Positions 11,816 to 23,480 are shown, counted from the first letter of the stretch. The stretch is 64,000 nt of DNA from Enoplolaimus lenunculus (GCA_030248215.1 JASANG010003665.1:1-64000); one strand, 5' to 3'. Notes: generated by a model not told the origin, from the letters alone. Translations and numbers: made by a program.

Positions 11816-12120
11816 TCAAAGGCGCTTAGTCTCAAGTAAATATAATTAACTGTAGTTCAAACAGGTCATTTGAGAGATGCGCAAAACCGCTATTTTATAT
11901 CTACTATTACCAACACGAGACATTTTCGCGAGCGAAGCGAACGAGAAGCCAGACTCATGTTTACATTCAAACGGCTCAAAAAGTATTTTCGGCTTCAATC
12001 CAATTTTTAAATTAGTTTTTTTGTTTTAACGTAGAGTCGTCTCCAGACGTTCGCAACCGAGGGTTTATAGTGCGCTAAGCATTGTAATTGGTTTGCTTAA
12101 GCAAAAAAAGCGTTGCAACA

Positions 12121-12549
12121 CGTACCAAAATTCACCACGCTTTAAATTGCCCAATAAACTATTTCTGTCTGCCGAATCTACAGTATTCCAGTATGCAGAG
12201 GTACCACTCCACGGACCGTTCCATGGATTGATTGGTTGCAACGAATTTCTAATTTTTACAACACGTACCAAAATTCACCACGCTTTAAATTGCCCAATAA
12301 ACTATTTCTGTCTGCCGAATCTACAGTATTCCAGTATGCAGAGGTACCACTCCACGGACCGTTCCATGGATTGATTGGTTGCAGCGAATTTCTAATTTTT
12401 ACAACACGTACCAAAATTCGCCACGCTTTAAATTGCCCAATAAACTATTTCTGTCTGCCGAATCTACAGTATTCCAGTATGCAGAGTTTACACTCCACGG
12501 ACCGTTCCATGGATTGATTGGTTGCAGCGAATTTCTAATTTTTATTAGA
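12121..12549. repeat. Three tandem copies of a 143-bp unit derived from a calpain exon
   Basis: The motif CGTACCAAAATTC recurs at 12,121, 12,264 and 12,407, an exact period of 143 bp. The copies are nearly identical except for a few bases. One small difference distinguishes the copy nearest the calpain acceptor (GTAAAC where the others read GGTACC, minus-strand sense). Read on the minus strand, each unit encodes the calpain segment containing KIRNSLQPINPWNGPW and GEFW. The period is not a multiple of three, so the copies cannot all be read as one continuous frame. Confidence 0.95.
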
Positions 12550-15500
12550 AACGTATTAGGATTTTCGCGAACGCTTGAAACGACGGTATCAGAATCACCA
12601 GTGGCATAGCGAGCAAAAATCTAAAAGTTAGGAGATGTTTGATATTGTATTTTTGCGCTAATAAATAAGGATTTACATACTTGTGGCGAGTTAGCTCGCG
12701 TAAAAGCGCATTTTTTGCAAGTACATGTTACCTCCAGAGGCTGTTTGCCCGAGGAAACAAAAGTAGTACAACATTGTTCGTATTTCTCATTTTCAGTTCC
12801 ACCAATTTGTTTGAATTTGGAACGCACTAACAGCTATTTTATTGTCATTTCTTTTTAATTTGATTCTCAACGTAAGCAAACAATTACTTATATCCCAGCG
12901 CTATCACGAGTTCGTTTTTGAAAATAATCTCGTGATAACCCAGGGCTATGAAAAATTTTGTGGCACCATTGACAAAATTATTTGCGAACGACGCATAATA
13001 AACCACATCAGCGTAGTATGTCAACACAGAAACTATTGACAATTTTAGCATTACCCATTTAGCATTCAGAATACTGTATGCATGCTTTGTTTTCAGTCCA
13101 GTATGACGAGTGAATTCGTTTGTAACCTAAAAATGTTTATATTGTTTATGGTCAAAACTGCGCTGATACACATCATTGCCAAAGTCGTTCATTGCCCTTC
13201 TACCATCTGTCCTACTGACAGTTTGTAAAAATTGCAGAGTTAAGAATCACATTGCCTCAAATAGAGTTTTATTGTATTTGAGTTTGTTGTACAATAATCT
13301 CCAATAAAACTTTCAATCTCAAACAAATGCGATTAAAATTGCAACTGCGATACAAAAGCACAGCGCAGGCTTTTAAATATAGACTAGGAGATCCAATCAA
13401 ATTTTAACTGAGCTGTCTGTAAGCTTGAAAAAGGAACAAGTGTAGTCTGGTCAAATAGAAGAAGGGTACACAAAACTATTGGATATATGCGAATGCAGGT
13501 AACCATAAACATTAATCGCTAAATAAAACTGCAAAAATATTATGAAGACATAAATAAGTAGTGTAGTGACCCGAATAAGAGGGAGGACTGATATTTATGT
13601 GGCTTCTCAAGAGGGTATACCCGTTATTCGGTTACGGACTGTTGTTTATTTTTAACCCACGCTCCGCCGCCCTTCGTTACTGATATGTATCCGGTACTGA
13701 AGTGCGAAGGGGGTTCACCGGTTGGCATCCAATGCCCCCCCCCCCCCGGAAATCCTCACGCTATTAAATTTGTTCATAGCCACCGAACCGTAGAAAATGT
13801 TAATGAAATGAAATCAGGCTGATCAATTATCCGTTGAATTAAACGTTTATTTGTCTTGTGTCAATAGCTTGAGCGATAATACAAGGTTATACTTAGGAAT
13901 GTACTTTCAAAATTTAAGTACGCTTTAAGGTTTCGAACTCAAATTATTTGGTCCGGGAGTCATTTATGCGCTACAATTAGGTTTTTGACATTTATGGACT
14001 CTAATTAGGGTTTAGAGACTCTACCCGCTTACGGACTCCTATTACGGACACGGACTCCAATTGATTCGGACTCAAATTGGGGACACTCTTCTTTTTGCCC
14101 CTCCCCCTCTTATTCGGGTCAATATAGTAGTGTAGCATCGAGTTAAATTGCTATAACTGTATCTCTGTTTGATTAAGAGGACTAATAGGGTTGCAGAAAG
14201 ATAAGCTTAAGTGAACCTTAGACGATCAACTTAAGTTAGAAAACGAACCTCTAATAGTTTGACGCCAAATATTTTAGACATAGGCGCAGTTGTCATTCTA
14301 GTTATGGCCAATGTTACTTTTCGGTGCGTAACAGTAGATTAAGCGTATTTCTAAGCCTAAGCCTAAGCCTAAGCGTTGCAAAAATGTGTTCCAAAACCTA
14401 ACTCTAAGCCTAAGCCTAAGTCTAAACAATAAAAATGTAGTCTAGAATCTAAACCTACTCTTTTATAGACCCACCAGAAACCTGGACACCATATAAAGTA
14501 ATATGGGCCCCAGTTATTATTAGCACTGTAGAGTTATAGCCAGAGATTACAATTGGTATTCGTTTCAGACAACAGTTACATTGGAGAACAGAAGTCTTTA
14601 TTGAAAACCCTCAAACCTAAGTGGCCGCTGCAAAATGTAAGTAAAATCGTGATTCGGTTTCTTCAAAGCTCAACTCAGACAAAGCGTCAAATATTTATAC
14701 ATTTACTTTTTTAGGTATTCCGGTTCCGACGAGTGACTTTTGAGCTAATGCGGTTTGAAGTCGCTGTTTCATCTTCGTTTCGTTTGTCAAAATATGCGGC
14801 CGAACGTAACGAAACGTTATACCACCAGTTAGTTCTGCTAATGCTTTACCATAAAATCCACCAACAATTGCTTGATACGATCCGTACAACCTGAAAATAC
14901 AAACGAAACCGGTGTAACGTGTATATTTTAAGGATTCTAACAGACAGAATAAACTTTGGTCAGAATTGGAAGTTGAGTTGAAACTCGTGTATTTGTTGTG
15001 GAACCGAAATTTAAATTTGAATTGTAGTGCATACGTTTAAATTTTTTACTTACGAAAAAGGGTAAATTGTATTTCGTTTACACAGTTTCAACTCGGCGAC
15101 GACCAGCTATTTGAAAGGAATTGAATCGTTTTACAATCAAAATAAAACAATGCTGGCGAAAGATGACACGTGTCCGAAATAACCAGAATTACAGCGCCAG
15201 AATAGCGGTCGACTAAAACCGGAATCAGTACGCGTATTCAACCGGATCATCGAATAACGTTTAAGGAACACTATTATATATCAGATATATGATCGAACGG
15301 TTCTCCTGCAAGGACCTGGATCTGGCCCCCCGGACGTTCGCTATGCAGCAACAGAATTTACAATTAAATTCTTTCATATCTTGGACTGAGATCAACTGAT
15401 TGCATGGAGTGTTACGTGTAATATATGCTGCACAATGTTTAACAATTATTGCACTGATATCCAACTCGAACTATCAACTAGATGACAAGATGTGAGACCG

Positions 15501-18500
15501 CCTCTAGGTCAAGCGGCATTCTGGGGGGGCCTGTTTATCGAGTGCGACCCCCCAAATTGAGAATTAAGGGTGTCCATAGGTGACATAATAATTATGGAGA
15601 TGTTCGATTCGTACGTTTGCGTTCAAACGCAACACCCTACAGCGCAAAAATTGTGTGTCAAATTAACTTGCTCCGAAATAAGCTTTTCCTTACTACACAA
15701 ACTGAGTGAAAATTTCACTCCGTCTCAGTCAAATTCGACTCAATTTGACTCTGGCGTAGTCGAATTTCAACTTGGTTTGTGTACTCAGGAAAAAGCCTAT
15801 TTCGGAGAGATACAATTTGACTCATCATTGTTGCAACATACGTTTGATAGGAAACGGTAACTGTAACCATGATATGGATATTTGTTATATATACATATAT
15901 TTGATGAAGTTAATTGGTGAATGCAACCTGTACATTACTAAATTATTCCGCCAAATGCCATAAATTTCATGATATTTTGTCATAAAAATGTACAGTCCAT
16001 ATGTCTTCGAGGGCGACCAACTTTTTCGAGAGATTAATAGAGTAAAAGCCTAAATTTCTGACAATTTTTGCTGTGGCTTCGATGGGCAAAATGACCAATC
16101 GGGATTGAAGATTTTGCCAAATCTTATTTTGGAATCGTTCTGTTGCAGAAAATGCTACAAAAGTATATCTTTGAACGACCAGCAGTTACAGCGGCGGTAA
16201 CAAGTGTAACAAAAAGTTCACGAGCGGACCAAGCTAAAGACGCCAGACGCACCTTTGCTGTATTTGGCTCCAAGAATTTTCAATTTTGGAATAAAACCAA
16301 ACGAGCGAAACCAGCTAGAAGCCAAACGTGTTTTTACATTAAACACAACGGAACTTTCCAGGTTTTGGGGCACCCAGGAGATAAAAGATCGCGAGTAAAG
16401 CAAGCGTTGATCACAGACCCATTTTTATTAAATCACATGGAAAATTTTAAATTTTGAGTAGCCCTAATCTCAGCCCCTAAATCGATGTGTTTGGGCTTCT
16501 AACACCGGCACCGCCGGCAGGCACTTCTAACTGAGTTGTAACCGTAAATGTCTCCCGCCTGAGAGGCTGCTATTCGAACGCTTGCTTTAAATTTGCATTA
16601 ATTAAAATAGAAAATATTCATGAAAAAAGTGGTTAATGTTTTGCGAACAGATCTTTTTCATTTACTTTTTTGAGATTGTGAATGTATTAAAATTAAAACA
16701 ACGATATTTTTTGCCGCAATAAATTTGTAAACATACTTTGCGAATGCTTTTTCTAACAACGGACACCAAAAAACGTTATTTTCAGTATAATTGCCATACA
16801 GCAAAGTACCACGTTTGCGTCGAACTGGAAGCCGATCGTCAATCACTACATCAAGCCATGTGCCAAACTGGCAAAACTAAAATGACCAAACCAATATTGC
16901 ACTCAATCGTTTCTATTCTGCTGGAATGCAAACTACAAGTACAGTTAAACAAAAACATGAACGAACCAGTAGGCTGGGAGATGGGGGTGCGAAGCTGCAG
17001 CAAACTTGTAGTCGGGCAAAATATTTTTGTGTAATGTACCTACAATTACCCGACAATATTCTGCTCGACCACAAGTTTGACCACGCTTTAGCACCTAGCC
17101 TATTGCTGGCAAATTGTGTTTTTCTGTAGCAACTTTATTGCCTATCCGGGCGGAAGCGATTAATCCCTAAAGCCCCCCACACTGTAAAAAATGGGGAGTC
17201 AAATTGACTCTCTCGGAAATAGGCTTTTCCTGACTGTACAATCTGAGTCAAATTTGACTCCGCCGGAGACAAATTGGACTCCATGAGCGATTCACTGAAT
17301 CGAATTTGACTCTGGAGGAGTGAAATTTAACTCAGTTTGTGTAGTCAGGAAAATCGTATTCCCGAGAGAGTCAATTTGACTCCCCATTTTTTATAGTGCA
17401 CCCTTCTGAAACAAGAACCGAATATTTTGAAAAAAGTATAAAAGGATTAAGATTAAGGTGGACAAATATTGCTCTTTTAGAAAACATCTCAAAACAACTA
17501 CTAGCAAACAAGTGTTAAATATATCTGCTCAAACTAAAAGCACTGCGCAACTATTGTTGCTACTGTAGTGACCCGAATAAGAGGGGGTGATAAGAGGGGC
17601 CCATTTTTAGTCCCAATCAATAGGAGTACGTATCTCTATTAAGAGTCCACAAGCTGATAGAGTCCCTAAACCCTAATTAGAATGCATAAATGTCAATTAT
17701 TCCTAATTGTAGCGCATAAAATGACTCCAGGACCAAATAAAGTTGAGTTACTCCAAGACCAAATAAAGTTGAGTTGGAAAAAGTTTTGAAAGTACATTCC
17801 TAAGTATAACCTTACTTATAGCTCAAGCTTTCGTTACAAGACAAAACGTTTAATTCAACGGATAGTTGCAATACCGGATGTATATCAGTAAACGAAGTGC
17901 GGCGGAGGGCGGGTTAAAAATAAATAAGAGTCCGTAACCGAATAACAGGGGGCACCCTCTAGAGAGGCCAAATAAATAAGAGTCCTCCTTTTATTCGGGT
18001 CACTACAGTACGTTGTTAGCTTGCGTTTCAAGTATATCGAGCACAAGATCCCATTAATAGTTTGAGCTGACCCTAAAATGAAACATTCCGATGTACTGGT
18101 CGCTGTTGAATCCTTGATCCGATGGAACAACTCTATAAAATAGATCTGGATGCTCTGATAACGTCGCTGCTGAAGACATCATCCAGCAATCTCCTGAAAC
18201 ATAATAAACTTCGCTGTTTGTATTGTATTAAGCCCAAGGAAATAGCCGTGATTTTGAAAAAGGAACAGTTCAGGCCCGCAGCCAGCTCATCTTGCTACGG
18301 AGGGCTAAAAATTTTTCAGGAGGGGCATTCAAGCGAATGAGTTACAAGCAAGATTGAAAATTTTCTAGGGGAGCAAAATTTTTCAAGGGGGGGCCGAGCC
18401 CCCGTGGGCCCCCTCTTCGCTCCGGGTCTGGAGCAGTTACGGTCTATAAAAATTTCAAGTGGGGTTTTTGTGTTGCATATGTTCTGAAAAACTATCAAAA

Positions 18501-20451
18501 AAGGTGCTTTGTTGTTTTCGAGCCAACAACGACTACTTTATATGTAGCATGTTACTTGTGTTTCTATGTCAAATTAGTAAAAGCGAGTAGGGCACTAAAC
18601 TACGACCTGTGTCATACAGAAGTCTGTTTGCAATTTAAGTATAACTAGCCAGCCGGTTTTGCGCAATACTAAAAAGTTTTAGCCAATGCACAAACATCAG
18701 CATGCAGATTTTCGTTTAATGGAATAATTAATTTATGTTCTAAAAATTCCCGGTAAGCAAAGTAATGTTGGAAAGTGGCCCGAAATACGCATGCGGGGCG
18801 TTTCAGCTTTAATAATATAGATTTAGTGGTTCACTTCCAGTAAAGCAAAAACGTATAGGTCACAATGGTTCCCGACGTGGGGAATACTGACACCGCTTCT
18901 AGGGTACGACTAGGTTCTGGTATTTGGATTCATAATAAACATAGGCTTTGATTGTTCTGATCTAAGGCAATATTATTTTTCAAAATATACGAGATGCATT
19001 TAAGGCAGTTGTTTTCTGCGCGGGGGGTAAATATCTGCAAAATTTCTCACCAAGTCGCTGCTGTTTGACATGTTTGCATCCTACACCATTAGAAAACAAT
19101 GTAGGTTGTATTTCGTTTCCCAGTATTTCCTAAAAACAACTCTTTCAGTAATAAATAGTTTTAGTGCTGGCCTGATTGCGTAAAGGTTTAATACAATTTT
19201 ACAGCACTATTACACTAGTATGGATAGCACGCCCGTAGCCAGCTCACCTTTACTAGGGGGACTGAAAATTTTTCAGTAGGAGCATTCAAGGGTTTAATGA
19301 GTTACAAACAAGGTTGAAAACTTTCTTTTTGTAAAAAAATTCCAGGGGTCTGAGCCCTCCCTACCCCCCCTTGGCAGCGGGCCCGATGCATATGCTTAGG
19401 CTAAGGATTAGGCTTATGTAGGCTTATATTTACGCTTAGGCTTTTATGCTTAGGAATATGCTTACTCTACTGTGATGGCTGTGTTCTATACATTGGTCAA
19501 AACGTGTAAATTCTGCAGTTTGAAAAGTTTAAAGGAAACATTTCTGTATTCTGAAGCATTTCTGGAGACTGCATATCAAAGTTAGAAATGGGTCACTTGT
19601 ATAACACGTGTAAACGTAGAATAATGTTTCTCACATTTTGCAAACGAAAATTGTTGCAGGAAGTTTATCTATAGTTAATTTGAACAAGAGTGGATGATTT
19701 TAAACGAGAGTGTGCAACCAGCTGGGCGTTGCGTTGCTCAAAATGTACCAGACCGCGTTTTCCGCCTTACCCCACTTGTTAAAGGGGTCGATTTCAGCTT
19801 TAATGCAAACTATATTACTTCGACCGCCTTAAGAATATAAACGAAGTATGTATGAACATATGGCAATGAAACGTATTTAATGTTTACTGAAACATTTAAA
19901 CCCCGAGTAAGGGGAAGGTAGGTCTAAAATGCAACGCGTGCCGGGTACATTCTTTTCTGCACAGAATGTGTCCAGTTGCATACTCTTGTTAAGAGTATCG
20001 GCCCATGTTATAGAACAGGGCCGGATCGTTTTCCGGAAGGGCTATAATAGAGTCAGTTTAAGCTTTAGACTATTATTTGCTTAGGTTTAGGCTTAGGTTT
20101 AGGCTTAGGCTCAGGAATAGGCTCATCCATACGCTTAGGCTTAGGCGTAGGCTGAGGCTTAGGCTTAGGCTTAGGATTATGATTATACTACTGTTCCAAC
20201 TTTGTTCTATACATGGGCCAGAGTATCATACATTCTTGATTTAAGCAATTGAAATATATTTTGTTAGGTGGTATCCTTACATGAGGCCGTTTCCATACAA
20301 CGTCGATTTTTTTCAGTTGAATTGCTTTCTGTGTCTTTGTACTTAGCAGACGATTGCACGCGGAAAAATGTGAATCTTCAAACAGTTGTCCTGAAGATTG
20401 CACCTCCGACTTTAACACGTTGAACGATTGTTCAGCAATAAACGGTTCTGC
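12412..20451 (-). CDS. Calpain-type cysteine protease, catalytic core (partial; 3' exons not found)
   Basis: Calpains are intracellular calcium-dependent cysteine proteases. Seven exons join in phase: 20451-20281, 19129-19051, 18193-18072, 16876-16737, 14890-14707, 13126-13055 and 12620-12412. Recognisable pieces, in order, are GQLFEDSHF and VVWKRPH, then the catalytic-Cys block VKQQRLGDCWMMSSA, RVVPSDQGF and FGTWLDVVIDDRLPV. These are followed by FWCPLLEKAFAKLYGSYQA, LAELTGGIT, the catalytic-His block GLKTKHAYSI, and the catalytic-Asn block LIKIRN with GPWS and GEFW. Cys, His and Asn are all present. The Asn loop reads IRNSLQPINPW where the family normally has RNPWG. The last exon lies in a 143-bp tandem repeat. 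The donor GTACGT in its first copy gives an open frame, but no following exon (domain III, EF-hands) was recognised. Introns contain several MITEs. A possible 5' exon is listed at 23,237-23,386. Confidence 0.88.
13559..14129. mobile_element. GACCCGAATAAGAG-ended MITE, copy 2, with a ~125-bp insertion
   Basis: Both ends are present (GTAGTGACCCGAATAAGAGG and CTTATTCGGGTCAATATAG). Relative to the sister copies, an extra segment at about 13,699-13,824 with a long C run lies between GGTACTG and TTATCCG. Confidence 0.75.
14306..14509. mobile_element. TTAGGC-carrying MITE, copy 9, divergent subfamily
   Basis: The ends are GGCCAATGTTACTTTTC and AAGTAATATGGGCC. The two CCTAAG arrays are joined by GCGTTGCAAAAATGTG, a linker shared with the fragment at 34.45 kb. 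Confidence 0.7.
15664..15838. mobile_element. Palindromic TGACTC-rich MITE, copy 2, ends eroded
   Basis: Inverted arms (CCGAAATAAGCTTTTCC and AAAAGCCTATTTCGG) with ACTCCG/GACTC repeats between. It lies in the calpain intron at 14,891-16,736. Confidence 0.6.
17180..17398. mobile_element. Palindromic TGACTC-rich MITE, copy 3
   Basis: The ends CACTGTAAAAAATGGGGAG and CTCCCCATTTTTTATAGTG are almost perfect inverted repeats. It lies in the calpain intron at 16,877-18,071. Confidence 0.75.
17561..18010. mobile_element. GACCCGAATAAGAG-ended MITE, copy 3
   Basis: A 450-bp full-length copy with both ends perfect (TACTGTAGTGACCCGAATAA and inverse). It lies about 60 bp downstream of the catalytic-Cys exon donor of the calpain gene. 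Confidence 0.85.
18266..18432. mobile_element. GGCCCGTAGC-ended short element, copy 2
   Basis: Starts CAGGCCCGCAGCCAGCTCA, contains TTTTTCAGGAGGGGC, GAGTTACAAGCAAG and GCCGAGCCCCCGTGGG, and ends near CTCCGGG. It lies in a calpain intron. Confidence 0.6.
19226..19387. mobile_element. GGCCCGTAGC-ended short element, copy 3
   Basis: Starts ACGCCCGTAGCCAGCTCACC, contains TGAGTTACAAACAAGG, and ends TTGGCAGCGGGCCC. It lies in the intron between the calpain exons at 19,129 and 20,281. Confidence 0.65.
19388..19500. mobile_element. TTAGGC-carrying MITE, copy 10, truncated
   Basis: One half remains: GCATATGCTTAGG hexamers and the right end TGTTCTATACATTGG. It directly abuts the preceding element. 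Confidence 0.65.
20000..20219. mobile_element. TTAGGC-carrying MITE, copy 11
   Basis: The ends are GGCCCATGTTATAGAACAGG and GTTCTATACATGGGCC. The 8-bp flank AGAGTATC is identical on both sides. It lies in the calpain intron just downstream of the exon at 20,281-20,451. Confidence 0.9.
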
Positions 20452-20708
20452 CTGTAAAAACAACATTCATATGCATTAAATTTTATGTGTTTATTAAGCT
20501 TTTCAGCTGTACATCTCTTTTTTTTCGCTGGTCAAAGTCGAATTGTTCAACAGACCGTATGACATCCATGTTTTCTTCATAAAGATTAAGCGGTTTTAAT
20601 CGCCAAACTCTTAACGACTCATCAAAATACTTACATTTTTTGCCTAAGTGAGATCAGCTGAGAAAATAACCTTGCAAAAACATATATTGCTTTATACACG
20701 CGTATGAG

Positions 20709-20782
20709 TACTGTATTGACCCGAATATTAATGGGGCCGAATGTTGGGCTTCTCATATCCGTAGCGGATAAAGTCCCAACCC
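20709..20782. mobile_element. Half of a GACCCGAATAAGAG-ended MITE
   Basis: The left end TACTGTATTGACCCGAATA and TCCGTAGCGGATAAAGTC resemble the family. The copy is then lost into an A-rich tract. Confidence 0.5.
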
Positions 20783-20784
20783 AA

Positions 20785-20917
20785 ATCAAAAAAACCAAAA
20801 AAAAAACCAACAAAAAAAAAAAACCAAAAAAAAAACAAAAAAAAAAAAAAAAAAAAAAACAAAACAAAAAAAAAAAAAACAAAAAAAACAAAAGAAAAAA
20901 AAAAACCCAAAAACACT
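20785..20917. repeat. A-rich low-complexity tract (poly-A with CC interruptions)
   Basis: About 130 bases are almost entirely A with scattered C or CC. Open frames here on both strands (poly-Lys or poly-Phe) are artefacts of composition. Confidence 0.9.
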
Positions 20918-21080
20918 CCCAATAATGACCAATGGGTGCCAGCGAAACAGTTATGTTTTTTCGTTATCCCATCCTAGCCGGCGTTTGTCCATAATAGTCG
21001 CAATTCAATTTTTTTGCATATTTGAGGTTAATCATTTCACGCCCAAATTTGAATTTTTTAAAAATTTGATTTTGACAGTC

Positions 21081-21534
21081 CCCAGCAGAGTGGGACATTA
21101 CCCGTGGGTAAACGCGGGTCGGGTAAAGAATTTCAGGCACGGGTATACTCGCGAGTAAAACTTTTTATCACGCGAGTAAAAAATCACCGTTTTTACCTGC
21201 GGCTAACTTAAGTTTTAAGGTGGAAAACCTTAACTATGGTCTGTTTTATTTCTGGTCTGGTGCGGTCCGTGCTTTATTTAGTTGGGTTTGAAATTTTGTT
21301 TCTTGTAAAATTCATTTGGAAAATTCATTGACACTATATCGCAAAACTTCATTAAAGCGCGAATCACCGGCGATCATTAAAATACTGGTTTGACTACAGG
21401 CGCGGGTAAAATTTGGGTCGTGGGTAGATTTTTTTGTTTCGGTAAACCCGTGGGTAAAAATTGTTGTTTGTGTGGGTAAAGCGCGTGTCGGGTAAAAATT
21501 CTTACCCACTTCCCACTCTGGTCCCAAGGTCCTT
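21081..21534. mobile_element. AGAGTGGGA-ended element of about 450 bp
   Basis: The left end is CAGAGTGGGACATTACCCGT and the right end is inverted, ATTCTTACCCACTTCCCACT. GGGTAAA motifs are spread through both arms. Only this copy is seen in the window. Just left of it, 20,950-21,076 resembles the inverse of 39,815-39,985. Confidence 0.6.
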
Positions 21535-21812
21535 CCCTGAGACACATAATTGTGTCAAAAAGTTACACAAATTATAAAAGTAGCTACCGTAGCTTCAGGT
21601 TAACCTCATAGAAATTGGTAACTTGGTTTTAATGATGTTACCAGCAAGGTGAATAAAGCCTAGTTTTATGTGTAGATCTACGGGAATAAATACTAAAACG
21701 TAAAGTTATTTCGTGTGCGATTCTATGGGTGTATTCCCCAATGGCTTTTTTGCTGAGGTTTTACGATGGAAATGTTTCGCTGAAGCTCAAAATACGTTTT
21801 TAGCAAAATGTT

Positions 21813-22075
21813 AAAGCTCCATGTAAAGATCAGGGGCGGAGAGTTTTTCTGTGGGACTAGAATAGAGTAAGCTTAAGCTTTAGACTATTTTTTGCTTGGC
21901 TTAGGCTTAGGCTTAGACTTAGGCTTAGGAATATGCTCATTCTTACGCTTAGTTTTAAGATTAGGCTTTGGCTTAGGAATACGCTCATTCTTAAGCTGAG
22001 GTTGAGGCTTAGGCATAGGCTTAGGCTTAGAAATATGCTTATAATATTGTTCCGCCCCTGTTCATTACGTTGATC
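21813..22075. mobile_element. TTAGGC-carrying MITE, copy 12
   Basis: The left end is GCTCCATGTAAAGATCAGGG. There are three hexamer arrays rather than two, each followed by an AATACGCTCATTCTT-type linker. The right end is degenerate (CCTGTTCATTACGTTG). Confidence 0.75.
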
Positions 22076-22484
22076 TGTTGAACGATAAAAATACTACGAG
22101 GCTACAGCCCAAATTTAAAAGTTTTTCGGTCAATCATGAAGTAAAAAAAATTTACTAACGGTGCCTTGTACAACTGCAAAATTTCAGATTAGAAAAGTAA
22201 GCATCCTCTGGCACTGGAAAGTCCTGGAACTGCAATTATACATTACAGAAGTAAGTATACGACAAAAGAAATTATCAACAAGGCTGTTACCTTTGTATGC
22301 AATGTTGATAGCAAGTAAAACAGTTGCAAAATTCAGGATTTCTCATGTCGGAAGGATACGTTTTGTGTTACGAAATTTTGTAGTTTTAAAGCGCGTTTTT
22401 AATAAAATTTTTACTACTTTATAACCCATCGCTTAATATTAATTTTAAAAACACAATGGAAAATTAATTCACATTTGTTTGTAC

Positions 22485-22990
22485 CAACATTAATAAATTG
22501 TCTTGAAATTGAAAGACTCCTAAATATTAAATTTTCAAGACGTAACGTCTTGTATTTCAGACATGAATTGCCTTAAACAGCTAAGAAATTTGTGTCTGAA
22601 TGAAATGCTTAAAACATAAATGTGTTATATTCAAGAAATAACTGTTTACAATTTATAAGAAACAAATTTCTTTCTTTGAAGAAATAGTTGTCTTAATATA
22701 TTCAACCATTTATTTTCTGATTTTTATGTATGCAAAAAAAGTTGCTCCATTTATATTGATAAGGGAGTATATAAATAATCCAATTTCAAAGATATTTCGG
22801 GTTACGCTCAGGCTCCCCCAACGTAAGTTTACGTGTTGGACGCATATTAGGTTTGCAAAATTACGAAATTTCCTTCAACTTAACTCTCAATTTTGAAGGC
22901 GACTTCTCCGGCACATCTCGTTTCTAAGACATATATGTCTCACAAATCAGCATTATTTCAGATATATTTTTGTTAATATTGTACCGCAAT
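22485..22990. repeat. Dispersed repeat with CAGACATNNATGTCT motifs, copy 1
   Basis: Carries TTTTCAAGACGTAACGTC, TTCAGACATGAATTGCC and AAAGATATTTCGGGTTACGC. The same blocks recur in inverted order and orientation at about 36.0-36.65 kb. The ends were not resolved. Confidence 0.5.
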
Positions 22991-23236
22991 CATCACGCTA
23001 AATATTTGCAATCTCAAGAATTCGTCACCCGACAGCGACCACACGTCGACTGACAATTTATAATCTTTAAATTGTGTTGAACCGACAATCTGTTGCCCAT
23101 CACATTGCTTAGGCTTAGCGTTAAACTTGGCTTTAGGGTAAGAAAGCAGTTGTCAACAAGCTGTCCCAGCAACTGGTTGTCGCAGATATACCACAATAAC
23201 TCTCTACATAGTGCTTTCAATGGAGCGACGCCTTAC

Positions 23237-23386
23237 TATAATATCATCCCATTGCGGTTGATAGCACTCGTACCGTTGGCCTTGGACTACTGATTCCAAC
23301 TTGTTGTTTTGCTCAGCATCGGCTCCATCATTTTCATCGTCGGTAGATAAACTTGATTCCGAATCGTTCAGTTCATCGCAATTCAT
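23237..23386 (-). CDS. Acidic candidate exon, possibly the 5' exon of the calpain gene
   Basis: An ATG at 23,386 opens 50 codons ending exactly at a good donor (ATA then GTAAGG). The first half is strongly acidic (DELNDSESSLSTDDENDGAD) and the second half more mixed (QGQRYECYQPQWDDII). The exon ends in phase 0, and the first certain calpain exon (20,451) starts in phase 0, so the two could splice directly. The frame is open for about 24 more codons upstream of the ATG with basic residues, so the true start or acceptor may be further up. No domain is recognisable, and the link to calpain rests only on strand, order and phase. Confidence 0.4.
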
Positions 23387-23480
23387 ACTTGACTCAATAT
23401 TCGATTGCTTGGTTTGAAATATACGCTTAATCTTTTTATGCTTGTATAATTTAGTAATTTAACTACCACATAACCACTGC

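Larger units (their letters stand above)
283..12411. other. Repeat-rich stretch without a confident gene
   Basis: The individual repeats are listed separately. Between them I see AT-rich unique sequence and only short open frames with no recognisable domain. Part of this stretch should hold the remaining 3' exons of the calpain gene (domain III onward), since its last exon found here ends at 12,412 with an open phase. I searched by eye for the usual GGCRN-type motif and did not find it. A weak plus-strand exon candidate at about 9,343-9,604 ends in a good donor (GTAAGT) but matches no family I know. Confidence 0.5.

Noticed and set aside
16143-16457. Plus-strand open frame of 104 codons in a calpain intron
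   Set aside because: No recognisable domain, opposite strand to the host gene, and no supporting splice structure.
20513-20640. Coding-looking minus-strand stretch just upstream of the first calpain exon
   Set aside because: Its only donor (GTACAG) leaves the wrong phase for the exon at 20,451, and the implied intron would be about 60 bp.
20631-20925. Poly-Phe and poly-Lys open frames
   Set aside because: Artefacts of the A-rich tract.
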